Source: Monocercomonoides exilis (lineage: Eukaryota; Preaxostyla; Oxymonadida; Polymastigidae). Taken from it: a stretch of 64,000 nucleotides of DNA. Position numbers and translations under genes: made by a program. How positions within the stretch are numbered: the first letter of the stretch is position 1; every line of letters begins with the position of its first letter. The stretch covers positions 1,962,001 to 2,026,000 of the forward strand of contig LSRY02000005.1 of assembly GCA_001643675.2 (NCBI GenBank). The letters run 5' to 3'. Under the pieces are notes generated by a model. It did not search any database and was not told the origin of the DNA. It worked only from the letters and a program-made list of their open reading frames with translations. This document shows, one piece after another, positions 47,801 through 60,904 of the stretch.

Positions 47801-50800
47801 ACGCGACGGGCGGTTGGAAGACAGTGTGTCTGTAGCGTTTTCGTGGCGAGGGGATGCGTCAGAGACAGCGTCGATGGTGTCGTTCACGTCTTCTTTCGGG
47901 TCTGCGGTGTATTCACGTGCCTCACATGAGACGATGCTGCAGGATTCGCGGTCAGTTGTGTCGAGGAATTCACAGTCTGTTTTTTCGAGTTCGTCGTTTC
48001 TGACGATGGGGTCTGCGCGTGTGCTTGCGGGGGGTGCAGCAGAAGTTGTGCCAACACAAGGAAATCTGCAGAGGAGTGCTCAGATGAGACAGGAGCAGCT
48101 GCTCACTGCAGAAGCAAAGAGGGAGCTGATGATCCTGAACAGCATCATCAATCGACTTAAAGCACTGATAGATGCATCGAAAGTGCTGTATCTATCGCTC
48201 ACACAACATGAGCTGTACTTTCTGTGGCTGAAGCACATTGGCGAGTTCGAGAACAGAAGGCCGCTGAGGGCGTGGAGGGACAACTGGGTGCGGTGCATTG
48301 AGAAGATCCGGCGGTGGAACGAGAGGTTCAGCGAGTCTATCCACAAGAAGCGGAGTGCAGTGAGGAGGATGGCGCGGAATGCAGAGCGGAGGAGAAGGGC
48401 TGAAGAGAATGCACAGAAGAGCATGATGGAGCAGCAGCGGCAGACACAGAGGAGACAAAGCACGAGTGGTGGCAGTGTTGTGGGTGTGGAGCAGGACGAG
48501 GAGGATATTGCTCCGGTTGAGCTGCCAGACGATTTGGGCGCTACAAGCATGGCTCCAGGCGAACCACCATTCAACGTGGCTGAGCAGAACAGAAGAGACA
48601 GAGGTGACAGAAGAAGCGAGGTGATGCGATCAATCAATGCAAACAGCAGCAGCAGTAGTAGCAGTAGCAGCAGTGGCAGTAATAGCAGGAATAGCAATGC
48701 TATGCAGAATGACTCCAGCCAGCACAACACCAACAGAAGGAAGCGACAGGAGCAGATGGTATCTGCGAAGATGTTGGAGAAGATCCAGAGCGATTTGGAT
48801 GAGATGCTCAAGTTCGATTTGGATGTGGCTGATCTGAATGTGGCTGAGCAGAGGAGTCAGTGGGAGGCAGGCGAAAGAGACATGTTCTTCACAGCAGAGG
48901 AGGAGGATGTGGAAGAATGGGAAAGTACAATGGAAGAGCTCAACAGCACCGAAGATCCAGTGGAGAGGGAGCTGTTTGATGAAGACGACAATGAGTGGCT
49001 GTGGAAGAAGCTTTTGGATTCTCTTCCTTCAAGAGCATCCACTTCTACTTCTGCTTCAGCTTCTTCCTCCTCCTCTTCTTCTTCTCTTTCCTCCAGTCAG
49101 CGATCTGCCCTAACTCCACCTCGTGTCTCATCAGACTCGCAGTTCACACCCAGATATAGACAGCTCCGCCGGATGTATCTGGCGATAGACAAGTACGAAG
49201 ACCTGTGGGACGACTTCTCTTCCACTCTGCGCTGTTTGTGGCCGTCTCAGTCAGCCACGGCAGATGAGAATGTCGTCAGAAGGCCCCGTCTCCCTCCACT
49301 CGGCGCAGCAGCTGCAGATGCACAGGCACAGGCACAGATGATGATGGCATCAACAGGACAGCAGTTTCCTCAGTCTGCATCTGCATCTGCGTCTTCATCT
49401 GCTTCCTCCTCCTCCTCCTCTTCTTCTTCACCCATGACAGCTGCACCCCATCTCACCAGACACCATGTTCGCCATCTTGTCGAGCATGCACTGAAGCCAG
49501 TCAAACAGACCCCCAAAAAAGTGCGCAGCTGTCTGCCATCACGTGTGATGCACCCTTTCCACTCACCCCATGCTCCCCTTGTTCCCTGCAACAGAGGCTG
49601 CTGCTGTGTGGGGCTCTTCCACTCCTGGCAGATGACATACCGTGTCATGCTCCACAACAAGCACCACCGCTTCTTCCCAACCACAAACGGAACAGCTGCA
49701 TCAACCACAAGACAGGAGGTGCTGCATGTGCTGAAGGGAGAAGGTGCTCCTGTACTGACAGAAGAACAGCGGCTGAGGATGTCCCGCATTGTCGATCTGC
49801 GCATTTCGCAGAAGATGCTCATTGAAGAGGAGAAGCTGAAGTCTCTGGTGAACGAGCTGGAGCAAGTCAAGCGGTCGCAGATGGACATCGAGTTCCAAGC
49901 GAGCCAGGCAGCTTTCTTTGAGCAGCAGATTGCGCTGCAGCAAGAGCGCATTCTGCTCCAGAGGCAGATCCACCAGTCACAGCTGTCGCTCTGCCAGCTC
50001 TACAGACACCGCACCCTCCTCAGCCGTCGCCCCTTCTTCTGCTCCTCGGCCACTGCTGCATTCGGTGCACACAACACCTTCTTCGACCCAACACTCCCTG
50101 TCTTCAGCTTCGGCCGCTTCACTCTCCCAAACTCGCCTTGCTTCGAGTTCCGTGATGTGTCCATTCCTGTGCCGCTGGAGCCGCTCTTCGCGAAGGACGA
50201 GAGTGGAAGAGTGAGAGCATCGCCAATTCTGCTGACGAAGACTAAGGAGATGATTGCACACAGACTGACCACAAGGCAGAAGGGAGACCATGCCCCCACG
50301 TTCACCTTCAAAGACCTCGGGACGCTGCTCGGCGCTGCGATGGAGCATTACACTCAACCTCATTTTCGTGCGATGGAGAAGTTTGATGTGCACTTTGGGG
50401 AAGGATGGCGAGGAGGAAGGGCTGTTGTGTCGATGTCTGACTGGATGGGACAACCGCCTCCAAACAGCAGCAGCACCAATGCTCTCAGCGCTTCCTCCTC
50501 TTCCTCCTTCTCTTCTTCATCCAGCAGTCTTCTCCCGCCTGACCAAGGTGTGCTGAACGAGTGGCGGAACTTCCACGGGCTGCTTGTGATTGGCGACATA
50601 CACGGCAACTTCCTCGCTCTGCAGCGCATTCTGACTGTTGTCGATGAAGTGCTGTCGTGTCCAGCAGGCAGAGGGAAAGTGGTGTTTTTGGGTGATTACG
50701 TGGACCGTGGGAAAGAATCGATTGAGTGCCTGGCGCTGGTGCTGCTGTACCGCCTGGCGTATCCTGAGCGTGTGGTGCTGCTGAGAGGCAACCACGAGTC

Positions 50801-51884
50801 GCACACGTCGGTTGAATACAAACAGGTCAACAGCCGTCTGATGAAGATATACCCAGGATACCAGTCAGCCTTCAGGCCATACCCAGTGATGGTGAATGGG
50901 ATGCGTGTCTATCATCACCCGCTCTTCGTGATGATGCTGCAGCTGTGGCGCACGCTCCCTCTCGTGGCTGTGGCTACGCTGTGTTACCATCCGCCTGTCC
51001 CGCACATTCCTGCCCTGCCTCCGCACAAAGACATCAGTCATTTACTCACTCATTCACTGATGGCTGCTAGTCCTGTTCCTGTGAATCCAATGAGCTCTGC
51101 TTCTGCCTCTGCTTCTGCCTCTGCTTCTGCCTCTGCTTCTGCATCTTCATCACCTTTGTTCTCTCCTCCTTCTTCAGTGCTGCTGCCTGCTTCCTCTCCA
51201 AGTACTGGCAGTGTTATACACAATCCATCACCTTCTTTGAATTCTGTCAATTCATCTTCCTCCTCTTCTCCTTCTTCCTCTGTTTTGTATCAGAACAGCT
51301 ACCCTCTTCCCTTTTATGTTCCCTCTCATCGTGTTTCTCTGCTATTCACTTTGGCTCACCCAATAGGCACTCATCCAATTCCAAGCGATATCTTTTCTGG
51401 CCCTTTGACAGCAGTTGATGGAGCTCATATGGACATCTCTTCTGAAAGTGTCAGTCCAAACAACCTGATGGCGAAGTCGAAACGAAGCGCGGATGACAGA
51501 AAAGCTGTTGAGGACGAAGAAAACAGAGCGAGGAAGGCGAGGCTGCTGAAGAAGAGGAGGAAGAAGATGGAGAAAGAGAAAGAGAAGAATAAAGGGAAAA
51601 TCACACAAATTGAGCAGCGCCAAAGATTGCTGGAAAGAAGGAAGAAGAAAGTAATGCACTCGTTTTACTACTCTTCCACAAAAGAAGACAAATTTTATGA
51701 CTCACAAAGTGAAGAAGATGATGACGACGACGAAGATGATGACTCCGATGAAGAAAGCGATGTTTCCCTTCAGATTGTGAAGGAGAAGATTTCTTCGCTG
51801 GAAATCCAAAACTCTTCAAAGAATTCCGAAACAGCCTCATCTTCGATGGATTCTTCATTTCCCTCTTCTTCTTCTTCATCATCA

Positions 51885-51919
<35 letters not shown>

Positions 51920-54900
51920 TTCATCTCTCCTTTCCAGCACCTATCCTGACCGACCACGATCCGCCAACCCGTTTTCCTCTGCTTCCGCATCAATGAGTGC
52001 AGGTGTTATTGAAAGTGATGCTGTGTATGAAGGAGGCATATCTTCAATGTCCAGAGACAACAACGACGGCAACGACAGCGAGGTGGCCAGCCAACGATCA
52101 GTTGCCTCTTACTCCTCTGTATCATCTGTAAGGCATCTGCCTGAATACTCCATCGAGCACGACAGCGAAGCGGTGCATATCAGTACAGAAGGCGAATACA
52201 ATCCAGCTGGAGAAGGTGAAGACAGCACAAACATATGGCCACCATTCAAATCATCTGCGTGTGTCTGTCCGTGTGATGCTGCTCCGATGGCACTTAACCG
52301 AACACCCGGAGCTTTTGTGTGTGAGAGTGAGATGCAGCGGATGAAGGCGCTGTTTGAGACGTGCTCGCCAAACTCTCCTCTTTTTGGGTGTCAGTCAAAA
52401 CATCTGCATTCTTCGAGAGATTCACATGCGCTTTCTCAGCCTCGCTTTGTCTCGAACTGCCACAGATGCCATGTCTGCAATCAATGCTCTCTCCACTCGC
52501 GTCCTTCGGCCCCTGCAAACTTCTGCAGCTGCAAGTGCCACAAAGCATTGCATTCTCCTTCTTCTCCTTTCCATTCACCTGCTTCTTCGTCTTCTTCTTC
52601 CTCCTCTTTGTCTTTTATGTCAAAACCTTCAGTCGCACAGTTTCTGACAAAGTTGTCAAATCCTTCTCATTCTGCTCCGCCTCCATCTCCTTCTGATGCA
52701 AATTATGGATTTCTGAGTGTTTCTACTGATGGCAGGATTATTCTGAGTGCTCAATCAGAAAGATCGTTCAAGTGTGCTGAATGGAAAAGAGACAGACACA
52801 ATTCGCTTTATGACAACAACAGAAGAGCCAAAGAAAGAAACCATGAAGCAGACAATGAAGAGAATCCAAAGGGAATGATGGAGGAGATCTACAGTGACAG
52901 AACCCGAAGGGCAGATGAGTATGCAAATGCAAACGAGATGAATGACACAGAAGATGACAGTGACGACGACAACAGCAGCACCGGCCTCTCTCTCATCAGC
53001 CGCACGTCTTCTGACTTGGCGTCTGTTGCATCTGAGAGAATGAAGATTTCACCAGATGTCTTTCAGCAAATGCAGACATTCAACACCTCTTCTTCCATGC
53101 AACCTCAACAGATTTCAAACCAGAATAAACCACTTCCCAGCCCGAAGTCATCGTCAGCTCCGCCTGTTTCTATCCAGGAGCCATTCACAATCATCAACAC
53201 ACACGCAAGTCAATCTCCTCAACCAGCTGCATCGTTTGATACAGGAGACGCGCTGAAGCAGAATTCTCTCTTTTTGACGCCTCCTTCATCGCCAAGCGCA
53301 TTGGGTCAGTTGCGCCAGCTGTCTCCACCTCCCTTTGGCAACAGTGCATTTGGTGATAATACCGTGCCTTCAGTGGTTGAAGAGGCACAACCTGCACATT
53401 CAATCTATTCACAAATGCGCTCCTATCAGAACAGCATGAAGATGAGCAAAGAAGATCCAAGCAAGTTTTTCCCGACAAAGAAAATGCGAATGTTCTCAAT
53501 ATTCCGTCCAGTGAAGAAGGAGATTATGAATTCAGAAGATCATCAGATGGAGATGGAGTCAGAAATGGATGCAAATCCAGACGGCTTCGGCGGAATGGAC
53601 GAGGAGGAGAGTGCGTTTAATCTGCGCAAGCAGGAAATTGGGCAGGATGCTCAACTTCAAACATCGTCATTGTCATCTTTATTGACTCAGTTCGCATCAG
53701 TTTTGTACACTTGCAGTTTCACAGCTTGTCAAGAACAGCAAGAGAATTCTTGGTATGAAGTTGAAGGAAGCAATCAGAAAGTGTCACTGAAGCTGATTCA
53801 ACCTGAAGGTTCAACATTGAATATTCAAAATCAAACAACACTTCAACCACAACAACAGCAGCAACCACCCCAACAGAACATGACAGCAATCAATGCTCTT
53901 CCTTCATCTTCAGCACCTCAACAGACCAATCTCTTTTCTCTCACCGCAAACAGTACATCATTCATTTCCCCTCTTCTTCCCCCACTCCCTCCGCTTCCCC
54001 CAGTTCCTCGTGTCGAAAAGCGCAGAGTTATTCTTCTCCACGGAGGTGTCTCTCCGATGCTGCCCACGCCAGTCATCGAGAACGAGGCAGGGCATCTCGT
54101 CCCGCGCGACTACACCGACCTGCTCCGGATGAACATGCAGCGTGGCCAACCAGCTGTCCTGCGCAATCTCCGCACAAGAGAACTGGATCTGAACATGTCA
54201 ACACTCTGGGGAGACCCCGGGGACATCGACAACTTCGACTCTGCACGCCCACCTTTCTCGCTGGAGACAACAAAGCGCTTTCTGCAGAAGAACAGGGCTG
54301 ATCTGGTTATCCGAGGGCATCTCAGCCCCATCCAAGGAAACTATGTGCATCATGAAGGAAAGCTGCTAACGTGCTTTTCGTGCCCTGATTACTACAGATC
54401 ACCTTCACTTGGCACACTGATGCTACTGAAGCTGACTCTGCCTCCACAACAGAAGGAGGAGGAGAGAGAAAGAGAAGAGGAGATACGTGGACTGGGAGAC
54501 GATGAAGTTATGTGCAGGATGGCAGATGCAGCACATCTGGCGCTTGCGATGGTACTGGAAAAAGAAGACGAAGACTTCTATCAGCGGAGAAATCTGGACA
54601 TTTCCAGTGGGCTAATTGACCCTGTTCTTGCTCCACCTCCACCACCAGTGAGCAAAATGGGGCGTGTGCCAATTGATATCGAAGGTCTGCAGATGGATCG
54701 AGGACGGATTCTTGCTGCGGGGAAGCAGTGGAACAAGTTCAAGCGAAAGGGGCTGGGTGATGCGATTCTGAGTGAAGATGTGGTTGGGAGGCTGGCAGAA
54801 GAGCAGAGAGACAGTAGACACCCGATGAATGTTCCGAAGCCGATGACGTTTCCCCGTGTGGAGCAGCCGACGCCTCTCTTCACGATTGACTACTTGAAGC

Positions 54901-55430
54901 TGGACACGAGGCAGCACGAGCGCCCAACAACTGCGGAGAACTACGAGATCATTCGCAGTTTGGGCGAGGCGAACAGGAACAGAATGAACAAAAGGCATCA
55001 GGACACGAGTGAGGTGATTGCTGCGCTTCATCCACAGATCGTTGCGAAGGCGAATGAATATCTGACAGCAGACGTAGTCTTAGATGCATTTAGACAGAAG
55101 ACCAGACAAGAACACTTTGCTCGCCCGATGCCTGGTGCAGCTGTTGTGCCTGTTGCTTCTCTCACATCTTCTGTGGAATGCCTCATTACAAACAGCACCA
55201 TTGCACTTGGTGGAGACCGCTTCCTCTCAACTCAGGCTGTGCTTTCTGTCAAACAGTATCTGGCGAATCAGCTGCTGAATGTGGATGGAATCAAACAGGC
55301 TCTTTTATTCCTTCAAATACAAGGCGAGTCAATCAGTCGAACGGAAATGGAGTATCTTCACTTCGTGGTGCACGAAGCAGTTCGAAAGGTGCTCCAATCT
55401 GATCTATTTATTTCTTCATTTGCGCGTTAG
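44851..55430 (+). CDS. Giant PPP-family Ser/Thr phosphatase-like protein, catalytic domain split by a ~1,000-residue insertion (about 3,500 aa)
   Basis: Seen: exons 44851-44906 and 44982-55430 (phase-matched GT-AG intron); an upstream start exon is unresolved, and ATG 44964 would otherwise begin the frame. All numbers below are residues counted from 44964. The first ~1,850 residues contain no domain I recognise; they carry acidic, Ser and Ala/Ser tracts and several Arg/Lys-rich helices. The PPP core starts with VIGDIHGNFLALQRIL (about 1,875), then FLGDYVDRGKESIECL and LLRGNHESHTSVEY. It breaks after LPLVAVA (about 2,000), and resumes at VILLHGGVSPMLPTP (about 3,025), LWGDPGDIDNF, and DLVIRGHLSPIQGNYV with LLTCFSCPDYY. 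All PPP metal ligands (GDxHG, GDxVDRG, GNHE, HGG, RGH) are present, so activity is plausible. The insert holds poly-Ser, acidic, basic and Cys/His-rich (ACVCPCDAAP; CHRCHVCNQCSLH) parts. About 300 residues of helical tail follow. The substrate is unknown. Confidence 0.82.
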
Positions 55431-57585
55431 CATCTCCATTCGCGCTAGTTTTAATCTTTTTGTTTTACAACTTCGAAATTTTTAATTTTTGTTTGCAATT
55501 TCTAATTAAAGTTAAAGTTTATTTTCAAGGTTTAATGGAAAAGAGCTTTGTTTATGTATTGTTAATGTGAAATAATAAAAAAAAATATTAATATTTTTAA
55601 TGTGTCTTTATATCTTTTGATTAACTTTCGCGGAACATATGCCCATGCTTCAATGTCAACTCAAACTGTGGGGAAAAGAAAAAATATTGATCGAAAATGA
55701 AAGAAACAAGAGCATTAATCGTGAAAGAAAAAAAACAAATTCAAAATTTAACGAATGAAAAGTATAAAAAAAAAGGTTTTATTTTGTTGTTGAAAATAAA
55801 GTTTTCAGAAAAAGAAAACAGAGCACAAGGCTCTTCAAACATTGCCCTTTAAAAGAGCTATCGAATTTTTTTCTCATCATGTAACTGTCAACAACAATTT
55901 CAGCATTATCCTTTTCAAAATCAAACCTGATAAGCAAATTCCTTTTGTGTTCAAAATAAGAAACACTACTTCAACGGGGACAATTGTAAACAAAAGTGAA
56001 AGCAAGCATTGAAAAGATCTTTACTGAATGCTTCATCTTTGAACAAGGTAAAACATTTGCGCAAAAGCATAATTTGCATCCAAAGAATGGAATTTTGTGC
56101 ACTAGAACGCAATCATTAAAAACAACCACATATAAATGTTGCAACAGCAATGTAATTACTTTCACTCAAAAGAAAAATGCTCCTCAAAAAATAATATCTC
56201 TCCTCAGCGACCTAAAGTTAGACAGTCTCCACTGGAAAGAAAATATCCCAATTATCTTCTTTAAAAGCATCGTTGTCCATATAATCCTTCTTGGCCGAAG
56301 AATTCGCAGATTAATTTTGCTTCAACAATTACATCACAACACTTCCTAGCAAGCCTTCATTGATGCATTTCCCTTTTTCAGAGAAAAAAAGGTATTTTTA
56401 CACCAACAAAATTGTTCATTAGCAAGTGCATGCACTTAACTGTTAACCAAAAAATATCCCACGTTTGAAGGATAACTTCAATTAATTCAACATTCAGGAA
56501 AGAGAACAACTGCATTAAAGAATTGGGATTTTCTTCCCTCAAGGAAAAATTCTTCATCATCAGAGAAAATTTTTCTTGATTGATACTATATATTTGCATA
56601 CAAATTATGAACTTAAAAAATATAACATTTGAGAAAATGAAAAAATATGTTTATGAAATTCAATAAAATGAAAGCATTCAGATCAATTTGAAAAAAATAA
56701 GCAATGTGCAGTGATATATAAAACAATAGTAACCATGAACTATTATTCTTTTGAAGCACTGTTATTGTTCTTTTTTCCATTGCTCTTTAATTACGATTTA
56801 AATCGATATTAAATCACAATAGATTACAATGGGTTTAAAAATTATTTTGCTTTTTTTCAAAAAAATACCTTTGAATTTTGATGATGAATCTTTTATTATT
56901 ATTTTCGAGGTGTCTGTGAAAAGAGAAACAGAAAATACAGAAAAAAATGAATAATGAATCTCAAAAAATATTTTGAAGAATTAAAATTCATTCAAAAAAA
57001 TGAGGAAAAAAATTGGATAATGTCACAAAAAGCTCATCTTCACAAGCTCATCAAAATATAAGTTGTGCTGATTTTATATTGTGTGCTAAGGCTTGAACAT
57101 GTGCTCACTGCATGAAAAGTGCTCAGAAATGAGTCACCTCCACATAGTGGGCCAAGCATAATGCTCCATGTGAAAGTATCTTAGCTTAGATCTTCGCTGC
57201 TTGCCAAGAGAGACTATCCATCTTTACAAGGATATCACTTTGGTTAAAGCAGCATACACATGATCGACTTTCAAAAATCAACTTTTGTATTGAAACATAC
57301 TTTTATTAATACTTTTTCAATATGAATGGATCCAAGGCTGATCCCTCGATCATTTGTGCTTTCTTTTATAATTATTGGAACGCAACACACAAAAACTTTA
57401 AGATCAAAAACAACTATTGTTTTGGAATCAAGACTTTCTCATCTTAACATTTCAATTTATTGATCTAACCATTTTTTGGAATTTGATTGTTCCCAAAAAC
57501 GAAAAAATAAATTGGCAAATCCAAATAATATCTACAAAGTTAATGCTTTTTAAAGGGATATAATTCTTTTAATATCAGTTATGAA
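55431..57585. other. AT-rich intergenic region with a candidate structured RNA
   Basis: 2.15 kb. Most is AT-rich with no gene. A 117-codon frame at 55996-56349 lacks family features and an ATG start. A distinctly less AT-rich island with nested hairpins lies at 57.06-57.26 kb and is annotated separately. Confidence 0.45.
57065..57260. ncRNA. Candidate structured non-coding RNA (strand unresolved)
   Basis: Seen: an island of near-balanced base composition inside AT-rich DNA that folds into consecutive hairpins. GTGCTCA 57101-57107 pairs with TGAGTCAC 57130-57137 (one bulge). CACAT 57141-57145 pairs with ATGTG 57168-57172, enclosing GG/CC and AGC/GCT. GCTGCTT 57196-57202 with CCAA 57204-57207 pairs with TTGG 57240-57243 and AAGCAGC 57247-57253, enclosing ATCC/GGAT. 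No known class (snRNA, SRP, RNase P/MRP) could be matched by eye. Complementarity this consistent is unlikely by chance, but transcription is not shown. Confidence 0.32.
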
Positions 57586-57831
57586 ATGAAATCATATTGT
57601 GAAATGAGAAAAATTATTTCCGTAAATATTGAAAAAATTGGAACAAATATTTTCATTTTGTTCATTTGCGCCATTTTTTCTTTTTCTGTTTTATTTGCTT
57701 TTCGCTTGAAAGAGCTCCATCTGCAGAGTGGAGACCAACCGAAGAAGAAAGCTGGCGACTCCGAAGAAGGGCGAGAAGAGAAGCAGGATTTGCTGTTGGG
57801 AAGCGAAGAGACACCTCTGAGGAATAAGTGA
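57586..57831 (+). CDS. Possible small single-pass membrane protein (81 aa)
   Basis: Seen: ATG 57586 to TGA 57831. Residues ~18-40 are hydrophobic (IGTNIFILFICAIFSFSVLF), followed by a charged cytosolic-type tail (QPKKKAGDSEEGREEKQDL). The tail DNA (57.70-57.83 kb) has higher GC than its surroundings, as coding DNA here does. The opposite strand is also open across the same stretch, so this segment could alternatively be a final exon of the neighbouring helicase, but no phase-matched splice supports that. No family recognised. Confidence 0.4.
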   Translation: MKSYCEMRKIISVNIEKIGTNIFILFICAIFSFSVLFAFRLKELHLQSGDQPKKKAGDSEEGREEKQDLLLGSEETPLRNK

Positions 57832-57912
57832 ATTATTAGGAAGAAACAACACATAAGAATAAAAACATAATCATTGAAATAATAATTTGTGAAGAAATAC
57901 AAATATTTAAAA

Positions 57913-60860
57913 TTAAATAAAATAAAATAAAAAAAATAAAATTATTAAGATGTTATTATTAATATTCAAAAATAGATATAAACAATAACAGATTTCATCA
58001 TCATTATCATCGTCATCATCAACATTAAACACACCTCGTGGAAGTATTGGCCTGCTGTTGAGTGTGTCCAGCTTCTCCTGCAAGCTCCTTCTTTTCTTGT
58101 TGATTTGCGCATTCTGTCTGCTTTCTTCAATAAGCCTGTCATCCTCCCTCAGCATCTCATCAAAGCTCAGCTTCTTCTTCTTGTTCTTCTTCTTCTTGTT
58201 GCCTTCCTCGTTCTTCTTTCTGTTCTCTTTGATTTCCCTCTTCATCTTCAAGAACTTCAGCGCCCTTTCTTTCTCATCATCACTGATGTCTGCCTCTTCC
58301 ACATCTCCTTCGCTGAATGAAATGTCATCTGTGTTCGAGTAATCTTCTGAGTCATCCTTCAACAGATCATCATCTTCTATTATGTTGGAATCCACATCAT
58401 CATCATCATCATCATCATCATCGACCCCTCTCTTCCTCTTGTTCTTCTTGTTCTTCTTGTCTTTCTTCATCTTCTTTATCTTCTTCTTCCTCATCGAGCC
58501 ATCTTCTTCATCTTCTTCATCGTCTCCTTCACTTCCTTCCTCTTCTGCCTTCTCCAGTATCTTCTCCTGCTGCTTCCATTTCTCCTCTCTCTTCTTCTTC
58601 CTCTCTCTCTCGTCTTCTCTCGCCATCAGCCTCGCCACTTCTGCCCTCTGCCTGATCACATTCATCACAGAGGCATCGATCAGAAACTGCTTCATCACTT
58701 TCTCTTTCGGTGCGGAGTCAGAAGAAAAAGAAGAACGAGAATTGGGTGTTTGCTTCTGCTCTATTGCTGCTCTGATTTTGTTGAAGCGCTTTTCTTCAGA
58801 AGGAGACACCAAACAAAGAGAAAGACCTTCACTGCCTGCTCTTCCTGTTCTGCCTGACCGATGAATATAGAGCTGATGAGGAGTCATTGAAGGGGGAAAA
58901 ACAGAGAGAAAGTCAAAAAATAAATGAATAAGTTCAAGAAATCAAATAAAGATTGACAGAAAAGCAATAAAAATTAAATAAAATATATTTAAATAATGAA
59001 AAATGAATGAAAAGCGCAAAATTAATTTCATAGAAAAAAAGCAATACCTCGACAGAATGAGGAGTGTGGTAGTGCACAACATGCTGAATGCCTTCCACAT
59101 CAATTCCTCTTGACACAACATCAGACACAACCAGCACAATCCCTTTCCCATCATTCGTCTTCTTCACTCCTCCTTCCTCTTTTTCTTCCTCTTCCTCTTC
59201 CTCTTCCTCTTCTCCCTCTCTCTTCCCTCCCTTCCCTCTCTTCCCTCTCTTTCCCCTCCCCTTCACTTCGATCCCTTTGAACCTGTCCATGTTCTTCAGC
59301 CTCTGCCTCTGCTGCATCTTCGCATGCATCGCATACGCCTCTATCCCCAGCAACCGCAAGTAATCCACAAGAAACTTGATTTCCCCCACAAAGTTCACAA
59401 ACACAATCGTCTTCGTGTTTCGCCCGAAGCGCAGCAAGAAATACGCCAGCATCACATCTTTCTCCTTCTCTGCGCAGAAGTAGAAGCGGTGCACAAGCTT
59501 GGCTGGGAGCGAAGAAGCAGACAAAGTGACTGGAGAAGAAAGCTTTTCAGAGGCAGATGCTGCTCCTTTGCCTGCTGATTTCTTGGTGTTCTGTGTTTGC
59601 TGGATGGCTGATGCATCAGATGTGAGGTTGACAATAAGTGGCACATTCATAAATGGGAAGAAGGAGAAGAAAACAGGATCAATAGACGCCATCTTCTTCT
59701 TGTTCTTCAGCAGCTCTGGAATGCCGTCAGGGAAGAACGACAAAGACCACTCGATAAACTCGTCTTCTTCTGTCCATATTTCCTCTTCCTCATCCTCCTC
59801 ATCTTCTTCTTCTTCTGAATCGTCTTCATCTTCGTCTTCTCCCTCTCCACTCTTTTTGCCTTCTCTCCTTCTTCTCTCGAACTCTTCCACTTCCTCATCG
59901 TCCAGCTCAATCTCTCCATCGGCTGCTTTGAAGTCGTCTTTCTCACGTCTTCCTCTCCTCCCTTTGTTCCCCCGCTGCTTCAATTTCATTCCCCACAAGC
60001 TCTGCCCTTCTCCATCCTCATCTCCTTCCCTCGCTTTCCTCTGCTTCCTTCTGTTCTGCCCTCTGATCTTCCACCACGGCTTGTCCTTGTTCTTCCCTAT
60101 CATCGCCTTCATCTTCGCCAGCCGCTCTTTCTCTCTCCGTATTTCTGCCACGCTTCCTTCCAGCTTCGTCCGCTGCCGAAGGATCGGAGGCAGCGAAAGT
60201 GTTGCTGAAAACAGAAGCGTCTGAATCAAAACAGGAGCTGGTGGAAGAGCAGGAATGCTGGTTGCTTCGTTATCTTTGGCTGCTTTGCCCTTTTTCTCTT
60301 CTTTCTCTTTCTTCTGCTTGGCAATTTCTTCCTTTCTCTTCATCGCTCTCTCTTTCCTCTTCCACTCTCCCAGCTGTCTTCTTCTGCTCCGCATTTCCGT
60401 CTTCACTCGCCTGATGATTGCGATCAGCTCGTCATAATGTGCCTTCTCAGCCATCCGGTCTGCCTCGTCCACCACAAAGAACTCCAGCCCTTTCAGATCA
60501 GTCAGATGCTCATATGGATTGCGCCCGCGGATGTCATTCAGCGAAGCACCGCCCATTTTGACTGACGGAAAAGATGAAGAGGACGCCAGACGCTTGAGCA
60601 GCTTCTGCTTTTCGGATTTGCTGATGGAAGAGTTAGATCTTTTTCCTTTCGTTCGTTTGCTGTCGCTGCCATCATCCTCTTCTTCTTCCTCTTCCTCTTC
60701 CTCTTCCTCTTCCTCATCCTCATCCTCATCCTCATCCTCATCCTCATCCTCATCCTCATCCTCATCCTCATCCTCTTCGCCTTCATCGTTGTCATCTTCA
60801 TCATCATCTTCTTCTTCTTCCTCGTCCTCTTCTTCGATTTCGTCTTCCTCATCTTCCTCT

Positions 60861-60904
<44 letters not shown>

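Noticed and set aside
13158-55430. Whole-genome TAR=Gln code suggested by the in-frame TAA/TAG of the transposase and the receptor
   Set aside because: The long host frames (phosphatase, CPAP, importin, helicase, receptor) contain no in-frame TAR besides the single receptor TAA, and several host genes end in TAA or TAG at the expected homologous C-termini. The unusual code, if real, is confined to the transposon.
55996-56349. 117-codon frame after the phosphatase gene
   Set aside because: It starts at a non-ATG codon, has no recognisable domain, and lies in AT-rich spacer.
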